11,183 nt of DNA from JBHIBA01 sp046758845. Lineage in GTDB: Bacteria > UBA8248 > JACPRG01 > G963555815. The stretch covers positions 1 through 11,183 of the forward strand of contig JBHIBA010000141.1 of the NCBI GenBank assembly GCA_046758845.1, in the 5' to 3' direction. A program made the translations under genes and the position numbers. The notes below the pieces were generated by a model, which was given only the letters and a program-made list of their open reading frames with translations, was not told the origin of the DNA and made no database searches. Of the stretch, positions 5,781 through 11,183 are shown in pieces. The first letter of the stretch is position 1. Each line of letters begins with the position of its first letter.

Positions 5781-5945
5781 TGAGAGGAAACTTCTTTGCG
5801 GGGGGCGCTTTTTGGGCACTGGCGTGCCTGGTTAAGCACCTCTCGGAAGGTGTGCGCCAAAGACGCCCGGCTTAAGCGCACGTACCTCCAACCGCAGTCC
5901 GGCCGGCACGCAAGTGCCCAAAAAGGTCCCCCTGGGATTTTCTCT
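5781..5945. repeat. Repeat locus C: about 165-bp element with inverted arms (MITE-like)
   Basis: Arms at 5808-5828 and 5905-5925 are inverted copies with one mismatch in 21, built on CTTTTTGGGCAC and GCGTGCC. Weaker inverted similarity continues outward through the G-run and C-run to a GAGAGGAAA-like left edge (5783-5791) and a TTTTCTCTTATTCC right edge. Inside lie a second GTGCGC/GCGCAC pairing (around 5852-5880) and a small GCACCT/AGGTG dyad. Positions 5826-5937 match 167-278 of locus A at about 88 percent. The left edge resembles the start of B1 (1336-1364). There is no open frame with a recognisable product. The shape fits a non-autonomous transposable or REP/BIME-like element, or a structured RNA. 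Transposase-dependent mobility is inference; no transposase is in the window. Confidence 0.7.
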
Positions 5946-5971
5946 TATTCCGGAGGGAACGTCCCATATGC

Positions 5972-5989
5972 TTCTGAACCTGTTCAGAA
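5972..5989. promoter_or_regulatory. 18-bp near-perfect dyad, possible regulator-binding site
   Basis: TTCTGAACCTGTTCAGAA has 8-bp exact inverted arms around a 2-base centre. The spacer is too short for a stable hairpin, so a protein-binding operator is more likely than an RNA stem. It lies in the divergent intergenic region between the nitrilase-led operon and the binding-protein gene. The following GGTTCA (5995-6000) repeats half of the inner arm. No regulator gene is in the window. Confidence 0.45.
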
Positions 5990-6308
5990 AACCCGGTTCA
6001 TCCGGTCCTCGGGCGGCTTTCCATAGGATGGCTGGCTTGGGGTCCGGGGGCGGGAAAGGAAGAACGGACAGATTATTTTGTCGTTGACGAAATCCGGGCT
6101 GCGTTGGTACTGTGGACGATATCATCTTACATGGTCTGGCCGGATTGCCTGTCCGCGCAAATTGGCGGGCGACGAAGGATATTGGACGGAGGGCGGGGTC
6201 GTCAAATCCAGAACGCCGTTGAAATCTGCTGGACCAACAAGTTCGTACCCGCCGGGAACCAGGCCCGCCGCTAACCTCGCGGGGGTCTCAGTTAGGGGAG
6301 GAGATGCC
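5990..6308 (+). other. Long non-coding leader before the binding-protein gene
   Basis: No gene is supported in this stretch. An in-frame upstream extension of the binding-protein frame exists (ATG at 6078) but is rejected because it would bury the signal peptide. Visible items are a candidate promoter (6084-6113), a small CTAAC/GTTAG pairing (about 6271-6275 and 6290-6295) whose right arm touches the ribosome binding site, and the strong GGGGAGGAG (6295-6303). The pairing could modulate translation, but 5 bp is weak evidence. Confidence 0.4.
6084..6113 (+). promoter_or_regulatory. Candidate sigma-70 promoter for the plus-strand binding-protein/UbiD/Mo-hydroxylase genes
   Basis: TTGACG (6084-6089) and TACTGT (6108-6113) are separated by 18 bases. 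The -35 box is a 5/6 match and the same hexamer as that of the candidate promoter at 401. The -10 box keeps T1, A2 and T6. The leader to the ATG at 6309 would be near 190 bases. Weak call. Confidence 0.3.
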
Positions 6309-7325
6309 ATGCATCATCTTCGAGTCGGAATGACCTTATGGGTAGCGGCCCTTTCTACGGCCTTCTTGCTTCTCGTATGGCCGCAGACGAGCTGGGGCCA
6401 GCAGAAGGAGAGGGTCACTTTGAAATGGGCCTGGCTGTACGGTCCCACGGTGGCTCCCTTCTTCGTCGGGATAGAAAAAGGGTTCTTCGCGGCCGAGGGT
6501 ATCGACCTGGACTTCCCGGACGGGCGCGGCTCGGTGAAGAACGTCCAGTTCCTCTCGGCCAAAAAGGTCCTCTTCGCCATCGCCGACTTGGCCACCGCAG
6601 CCAAGTTCATCAGCCAGGGCGCCCCTGTGAAGGCCGTCTGGGGTTACATGCAGACCAGTCCCATGAGCGTCATCGCTCAGGAGGGTTTGGGGGTCCGGTC
6701 TCCGAAAGACCTGGAAGGGAGAAAGATTGGTGCGGCGGCAGGCGACGCGGGCAAGGCCATCTTCCCGGCCCTCGCCAAGCTCAATGCGGTAGACGTGTCC
6801 AAAATCAAATTCGTCAACGTCACATTTGCCGCCAGGAACACGTCTTTCCTCAACGGTGACGTGGATGCCATCATCGCCTTCTTCCCCGATAACGTGCCGT
6901 TCCTGCGCTCCAAGGGGGCGGAGGTGAGTTTCCTGCGGTACGCGGACTTCGGGGTCAACACCCTTTCGCAGGGGGTCAACGTCCACGAATCCGTTCTCAC
7001 AGAAAAAGCTGACACTCTTCGCCGCCTGCTTCGTGGGGTGAGTCGGAGTGTGAAGTACAGCCAAACCCACCTGGACGAGACCATCGCCGCCTTGCAGAAG
7101 CGGGCTCCCCTGTCCATGAAAGACCCTGTCGTCGCCAGAGGCGTACTGAAGAGCGTCCTCTCCCTGGGCCACACCGAGAACAGCCGGGGCAAGCCTCTCG
7201 GTTGGATGGCCAGGAAGGATTGGGAGCAGACGATCGACATCCTGACTAATTACGGGGGAGTCAAGAAGGCATTGCCGCCGGAGCGGTATTACACGAATGA
7301 CTTCGTGCCGAAAGATATCATGTGA
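6309..7325 (+). CDS. ABC transporter substrate-binding protein, NMT1/THI5-like
   Basis: 338-residue exported solute-binding protein that would capture a small organic ligand outside the cytoplasmic membrane for ABC import. Residues 1-30 form a signal peptide: Arg5, then a hydrophobic core from about residue 8 to 24, then a likely cleavage site after Ser-Trp-Gly (28-30). The mature part shows the NMT1-type pattern: the LYGPTVAPFFVGIEKGFFAAEGIDL strand-helix with the conserved EKGFF..EGI element, then FAIADLATAAKFISQGAPVKAV, then the RSPKDLEGRKIGA domain-swap segment. The ATG at 6309 has GGGGAGGAG 5 bases upstream. An overlapping ATG at 6304 is out of frame. No permease or ATPase gene is in the window; downstream genes are a UbiD decarboxylase and a Mo hydroxylase. 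Family members bind thiamine precursors, aromatic sulfonates, taurine, phthalate-like acids or pyrimidine-like compounds, so the ligand is open. Confidence 0.9.
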   Translation: MHHLRVGMTLWVAALSTAFLLLVWPQTSWGQQKERVTLKWAWLYGPTVAPFFVGIEKGFFAAEGIDLDFPDGRGSVKNVQFLSAKKVLFAIADLATAAKFISQGAPVKAVWGYMQTSPMSVIAQEGLGVRSPKDLEGRKIGAAAGDAGKAIFPALAKLNAVDVSKIKFVNVTFAARNTSFLNGDVDAIIAFFPDNVPFLRSKGAEVSFLRYADFGVNTLSQGVNVHESVLTEKADTLRRLLRGVSRSVKYSQTHLDETIAALQKRAPLSMKDPVVARGVLKSVLSLGHTENSRGKPLGWMARKDWEQTIDILTNYGGVKKALPPERYYTNDFVPKDIM

Positions 7326-7406
7326 TCGCCGCGTCGGGAGGCAGCCGGTTCTTCGTTGCGTGAACATGGTCTCGGCGGGGGGTGATTCCCCCGGAGGGCT
7401 CTAGCC

Positions 7407-8786
7407 ATGCCTTTTGATGACCCCAGGGGTTTCTTGACCCGCTTGGAGGAAGAAGGGGACCTGGTCCGGATCCCGGAGCCGGTGGATGTTCGCTTCGAAA
7501 TTTCCGCTTACATCCGAAAGACCTCCGACCAGCAAGGTCCGGCGATCGTGTTTGAGCAGGTCAGAGGGTACGACATGCCGGTCGTCGGGGGTCTTTTCGC
7601 AGCGCGGCGCCGAGTCCTTCGGGCCCTCGGCTACAAGCCCGAGGAGGTCTTCGAGCGTTTCTACGACGCAGCCGGTTGTCCCGTCCCCTCCATCCTGGTG
7701 GAGCAAGGTCCCTGCCAAGAAGTGGTTTTCGAGGGAGACGAGGTCGATCTGACCCGGTTGCCGATTCCGACCTATTGCCTCCAGGACGGGGGCGCCTTCA
7801 TCACCCACGGGGTCCAGATCACCCGAGACACGGAAACGGGGAAATCCAACGCCGGCATCTATCGGATGCAGCTCAAGGGCCGTAACCGCCTGGGAATTTT
7901 CTCCAACGTTTATCAGCACTGCGGGCTCCAGTTCGCGAAGGCCGAGAAGAGGGGAGAGCCCCTGGAGATTGCCGTGGCGCTGGGCGTGGACCCGGTCATC
8001 ATGCTGGCCACACAGGTCAAGGCGCCTTACGGAGTTGACGAGCTGGCCATTGCCGGGGGGCTCCGGGGCGAGCCCGTCCGCGTCGTGAGGTGCCGGACGG
8101 TGGATCTGGAGGTCCCGGCCACGAGCGAGATCGTGATCGAAGGACGTCTTTTGCCCAACTACCGGGAGGAGGAGGGGCCCTTTGGAGAGTTCAGTGGTTA
8201 CTACGGGCCTGAGGGCGATAAGCCCGTCATGGAGGTGAGCGCCATCAGCCACCGGGTTTCCCCCATCTTCCACGCGGGACTCACCGGAGCCCCCATGACC
8301 GAGAACCATTTCCTCAAGCAGCTCCCCAACGAGGTCACAGTCTACCGGGAACTCACAAACAAATTTCCGGAGGTCAAGGCCGTCCACTTCCCGGCCTCCG
8401 GCTGCAGCGAGTACACCTGTTACGTCTCGATGACGCCGCGCTACAAGGGTCAAGCCCGAAACGTCATTCTGGCCGCCTTGGGCAGCGCCAAAAGGCCCAA
8501 GCTGGTCGTTGTGGTGGACGAGGACATCGACATCTACGATGACGTGAAGGTGCTCTGGGCGATCAGCACCCGGTTCCAGGCGGACCGGGATATCTTCATC
8601 ATGCCCTCGGTGGGGTCCGCACCCCTGGATCCGTCCACGCCCGAGCCGAACGTCTCCGCCGTCATGGGAATCGATGCCACGCGGCCTTTTGGCGAGCCCT
8701 TCGCCGAAACACCCGTGGTGCCGGGAGTCGAGAAGGTGCCCGATCTCTCGGCGCTGACCCGCGGCCCGCGAGGGGTGACGGCCTAG
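7407..8786 (+). CDS. UbiD-family prenylated-FMN-dependent decarboxylase
   Basis: 459-residue enzyme predicted to decarboxylate, or in reverse carboxylate, an aromatic, heteroaromatic or alpha,beta-unsaturated acid with prenylated FMN. The catalytic set of the family is visible and correctly spaced: Asn148 and Arg153 in SNAGIYRMQ (Fdc1 Asn168/Arg173), His171 in NVYQHCG, 18 residues on as for Fdc1 His191, a metal-ligand Glu near 212 in YGVDELA, and Glu256 plus Glu261 in EEGPFGEFSG (Fdc1 Glu277/Glu282). The length is in the usual 450-500 range. The ATG at 7407 has GGAGGG (7393-7398) 8 bases upstream, and DDPRGFLTRLEEEGDLVRI is a typical UbiD N-terminus. It lies 81 bases after the binding protein and 117 before the Mo-hydroxylase subunit, all on one strand. 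A UbiX-type prenyltransferase needed to make the cofactor is not in the window. The substrate is unknown; ubiquinone synthesis is unlikely in this context. Confidence 0.92.
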   Translation: MPFDDPRGFLTRLEEEGDLVRIPEPVDVRFEISAYIRKTSDQQGPAIVFEQVRGYDMPVVGGLFAARRRVLRALGYKPEEVFERFYDAAGCPVPSILVEQGPCQEVVFEGDEVDLTRLPIPTYCLQDGGAFITHGVQITRDTETGKSNAGIYRMQLKGRNRLGIFSNVYQHCGLQFAKAEKRGEPLEIAVALGVDPVIMLATQVKAPYGVDELAIAGGLRGEPVRVVRCRTVDLEVPATSEIVIEGRLLPNYREEEGPFGEFSGYYGPEGDKPVMEVSAISHRVSPIFHAGLTGAPMTENHFLKQLPNEVTVYRELTNKFPEVKAVHFPASGCSEYTCYVSMTPRYKGQARNVILAALGSAKRPKLVVVVDEDIDIYDDVKVLWAISTRFQADRDIFIMPSVGSAPLDPSTPEPNVSAVMGIDATRPFGEPFAETPVVPGVEKVPDLSALTRGPRGVTA

Positions 8787-8903
8787 GGGCGGGACTCCTT
8801 TCGCAATAACTCGTCGGCGCCACTGAGGGTCGGGCGGCGAATCGAGCGCCCTTCCGTTTGGATTGGCTTGAGCCGTGGAGCTGTGAGCTGAAGGGAGGCA
8901 GTA

Positions 8904-11177
8904 TTGCAGACGCGGGTCGTGGGGAAGTCCATCCCTCAGATCAACGCTCCCGAGAAGGTCATGGGGCTTGCTCGGTACGTGGGGGACCTGAGTTTTCCCC
9001 GGATGCTCCACGCAAAGGTCCTTCGAAGCCCTCACGCCCATGCCCGGCTCTTAGAAATCCGCACCGACAAGGCCGCCCGCGTCCCCGGGGTGGTGGCGGT
9101 CATCACCGCCGACGACACCCCAAAGGTCCCCTGGGGAGTCGTGAAGAAGGACCAGCAGGTCCTGGCCCTCGGCAAGGTTCGCCACGTCGGGGAGGAGGTG
9201 GCTGCGGTTGCGGCCAAGAGCGAGGAGGCCGCCCGGGAGGCCCTGGAGCGGATAGAGGTGGACTATGAGGTCCTTCCGGCGGTTTTCGACGCCGAACAGG
9301 CCCTCGTTCCCGGAGCGCCCGAGATCCACGAGGGAACGGGGAACATCGCCCGGGAGATCCACCTCAGCCGGGGGGACATCGAACGCGGTTTCTCCGAGTC
9401 GGCCGCCATCCACGAAGAGACTTACACGACGACCCACCAGTTCCAGACCTATCTGGAGCCCCTCGGGGCATTGGCCGACATCGACGGCCAGGGTCGCCTG
9501 ACCCTCTACGTTCCGGCCCAGTCCATCTACTTCACGCGGAGGCTCGTCGCGGAATCCTTGAACCTCCCTTCCTCGAAGGTCCGGGTGGTCCAGACGTACG
9601 TGGGGGGCGCCTTTGGCGGGAAGCTCGGCGAGGACCCGGTCGCCCACATCGCGGCGGCGCTGGCCCAGAGGAGCGGCCGCCCGGTCCGGCTGCTCAACAG
9701 CCGGCTGGAGGAATTCCAAGGCTCCAGGCCGAGGATGCCGGTCAAGATTCACCTCAAAATAGGCGTTCGCAAGGACGGGACCATCTGCGCCAAGGAGACC
9801 CGGATCGTCGGAAACAATGGGGCCTATTCCTGTTTCTCCTACGAGGTCATCCAGGTCACGGCAACGCGCATGGACTCTCTCTACTGCCAGCAAAACGTCA
9901 AGACCGATGCCATTCTGGCTTATACCAACCTCATACCGGCGGGCGCCTTCCGCGGCTTTGGCAACCCGCAGATGGCCTTTCCCATGGAGTCGCACCTGGA
10001 CGTCCTGGCCGAGAAACTGGGGATGGACCCGGTAGACCTCCGTCTGCGGAACGTCATCCGCAAAGGGGAAACCAGCATCCACGGCTGGGAGATGGGAAGC
10101 TGTGGCATCGAGGAATGCATCCAGAGAGCGGCCGCCGCCGTGGACTGGAAGCGCTGGCGCGAGGCCCCGAAGAATGGGACCGTGCGAACCGGAATCGGCG
10201 TCGCGTGCGCCATTCACTCGACCTCCAGCCGTCAGCTTTCCAACTGGGACGGCTCGACGGCGGCGGTTAAGGTGGCCGACGACGGAAAGGTTCAGGTCAT
10301 CTGCGGCGAGGGGGACCTGGGCCAGGGCTCCCAGACGGTGATTGCCCAGGTTGCCGCGGAAGAGCTGGGCGTGGAAGTTGAGGACGTGAAAGTCTCCTCA
10401 GCCGATACGGAGAACACACCGCTCTGCTTCGGAGGCTACGGCAGCCGTCTGACCTTGATGGCCGGAAACGCCGTTCAGCGCGCGGCCAGGAATTGCAGAG
10501 ACCGCCTGCTTGGCATCGCCGCCGACGAGCTGGAAGTCTCCCCGGGGGACCTGGGTCTCGAACAAGGGACGATCTTCGTCCAGGGCGCGCCGGACAAGAG
10601 GATGACCTTGGGCGAGGCCGTCGTGGCCAATCTTCTCCGGCCGGGCGGGGATGTGGTGTTCAGCCAGGCCACCTGGGATGCGCCGACCGAGATGCCGGAC
10701 CCGGAGACCTGCTACGGCAAATCGACCTCGGCCTGTTCCTTTGTCTGCGTGGCGGCGGTGGTGGACGTGGATACTGAGACCGGGCAGGTCCATCTCAAGC
10801 ACATGGTCGCCGCCGATGACCTGGGCCGGGCCATCAACCCGCTCACCGTGGAAGGTCAGGTCCAGGGCGAGCTTGCCCAGGGGCTGGGCCTTGCGTTGTT
10901 CGAAAACGCCGTCCTGGACAGCGGACAGTTTGTCAACGCCAACCTGGCCGACTACACCGTGCCGAAGGCGGAATCGCTTCCCCGCTTCACATCCATCTTT
11001 GTCGAGTCCATCGACCCGAACGGACCCTTCGGCGCGAAGGGCTGCTCTGAATGCGCCCTGGTCCCCTGTGGCGCTGTGATTGCCAATGCCATCTACAACG
11101 CGGTTGGCGTGCGACTGACGGCCCTGCCCATCCGTCCCGAGGCGGTCCTGAAGGCCCTGTCGATGAAGCGTAGCTGA
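8904..11177 (+). CDS. Xanthine dehydrogenase family molybdenum-binding (large) subunit
   Basis: 757-residue molybdopterin-binding subunit of the xanthine oxidase family, which hydroxylates (or reductively dehydroxylates) a ring carbon. Order of signals: N-terminal a/b hammerhead domain (about 15-125, with RSPHAHA and GEEVAAVAA), then HQFQTYLEPLGALADID (178-194), the cofactor loop GGAFGGK (234-240), GAFRGFGNPQ (347-356) with Arg350, GEGDLGQGSQTVIAQ (468-482), GGYGSRLTLMAGNAV (510-524), and the C-terminal NGPFGAKGCSECA (706-718), where Glu716 aligns with the catalytic glutamate usually found in a KGxGE context. Ser715 in place of Gly and three nearby cysteines (714, 717, 722) are unusual. The start is TTG at 8904 with AAGGGAGG 5 bases before it. 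The [2Fe-2S] and FAD subunits are not seen upstream. GAGGGAAG immediately after and overlapping the stop looks like a ribosome binding site for the next gene, so partners may follow. The substrate is unknown. Confidence 0.92.
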   Translation: MQTRVVGKSIPQINAPEKVMGLARYVGDLSFPRMLHAKVLRSPHAHARLLEIRTDKAARVPGVVAVITADDTPKVPWGVVKKDQQVLALGKVRHVGEEVAAVAAKSEEAAREALERIEVDYEVLPAVFDAEQALVPGAPEIHEGTGNIAREIHLSRGDIERGFSESAAIHEETYTTTHQFQTYLEPLGALADIDGQGRLTLYVPAQSIYFTRRLVAESLNLPSSKVRVVQTYVGGAFGGKLGEDPVAHIAAALAQRSGRPVRLLNSRLEEFQGSRPRMPVKIHLKIGVRKDGTICAKETRIVGNNGAYSCFSYEVIQVTATRMDSLYCQQNVKTDAILAYTNLIPAGAFRGFGNPQMAFPMESHLDVLAEKLGMDPVDLRLRNVIRKGETSIHGWEMGSCGIEECIQRAAAAVDWKRWREAPKNGTVRTGIGVACAIHSTSSRQLSNWDGSTAAVKVADDGKVQVICGEGDLGQGSQTVIAQVAAEELGVEVEDVKVSSADTENTPLCFGGYGSRLTLMAGNAVQRAARNCRDRLLGIAADELEVSPGDLGLEQGTIFVQGAPDKRMTLGEAVVANLLRPGGDVVFSQATWDAPTEMPDPETCYGKSTSACSFVCVAAVVDVDTETGQVHLKHMVAADDLGRAINPLTVEGQVQGELAQGLGLALFENAVLDSGQFVNANLADYTVPKAESLPRFTSIFVESIDPNGPFGAKGCSECALVPCGAVIANAIYNAVGVRLTALPIRPEAVLKALSMKRS

Positions 11178-11183
11178 GGGAAG

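Noticed and set aside
6078..6308. Upstream extension of the binding protein to ATG 6078
   Set aside because: It would place 77 unconserved residues before a clear signal peptide. ATG 6309 has a strong ribosome binding site.
8832..8851. GGGCG/CGCCC pairing between UbiD and the Mo-hydroxylase gene as a terminator
   Set aside because: The stem is only 5 bp, and TTCCGTTT after it is not a convincing U-tract.
7401..9041. A 546-codon open frame antisense to the UbiD gene
   Set aside because: It is the GC-rich shadow of a clear UbiD gene with an intact active site. The translation is His/Gly/Asp/Arg-rich with no recognisable domain.
1..11183. CRISPR array, tRNA/rRNA, phage, toxin-antitoxin or defence genes
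   Set aside because: No regularly spaced direct repeats, RNA-gene signatures or matching protein families are seen. The repeats present are palindromic and irregularly placed.

Overview
The window is G+C-rich bacterial DNA holding eight recognisable protein genes, all of metabolic type, plus three intergenic stretches packed with related, palindrome-rich repeats. Use of TTG and GTG starts, strong Shine-Dalgarno sequences, a luciferase-like oxidoreductase, an NMT1-type binding protein, a UbiD decarboxylase and a molybdenum hydroxylase together suggest an uncultivated high-GC soil, sediment or groundwater bacterium. Deltaproteobacteria-like, Rokubacteria-like or Tectomicrobia-like lineages are possible, but no rRNA or phylogenetic marker is present, so the lineage call is only a guess. 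No phage, CRISPR, plasmid or transposase gene is visible.

Layout. Positions 1-338 hold repeat locus A. A plus-strand enoyl-CoA hydratase gene follows (552-1337). Positions 1336-1806 hold repeat locus B, lying between convergent genes. A minus-strand operon then runs from 5536 down to 1819: nitrilase-family amidohydrolase, luciferase-like (LLM) oxidoreductase, hydantoinase/dihydropyrimidinase-like amidohydrolase, small cupin. The last three are joined by 4-base stop/start overlaps (TTGA and ATGA), so the set almost certainly forms one transcription unit. Positions 5537-6308 are a divergent intergenic region with a candidate minus-strand promoter, repeat locus C, an 18-bp dyad and a candidate plus-strand promoter. 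Finally come three plus-strand genes: a secreted ABC-type substrate-binding protein (6309-7325), a UbiD-family decarboxylase (7407-8786) and a xanthine-dehydrogenase-type molybdenum-binding subunit (8904-11177).

How they may work together (inference). Hydantoinase plus carbamoylase-like nitrilase is the classic pair for opening a cyclic ureide or amide and hydrolysing the product. A luciferase-like flavoenzyme and a cupin would add a redox or ring-modifying step. On the other side of the shared intergenic region, a solute-binding protein, a prenylated-FMN decarboxylase and a molybdenum hydroxylase are the set expected for uptake, hydroxylation and (de)carboxylation of an aromatic or N-heteroaromatic compound. 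The two divergent units may form one catabolic island for a nitrogen-containing ring compound. The substrate cannot be read from the sequence.

The most unusual non-coding signal is the repeat family. Locus C looks like a small non-autonomous element with about 21-bp inverted arms. Locus A looks like a locus-B1-type repeat interrupted by a C-type element and by a second short insert, so it appears to be a nested structure.
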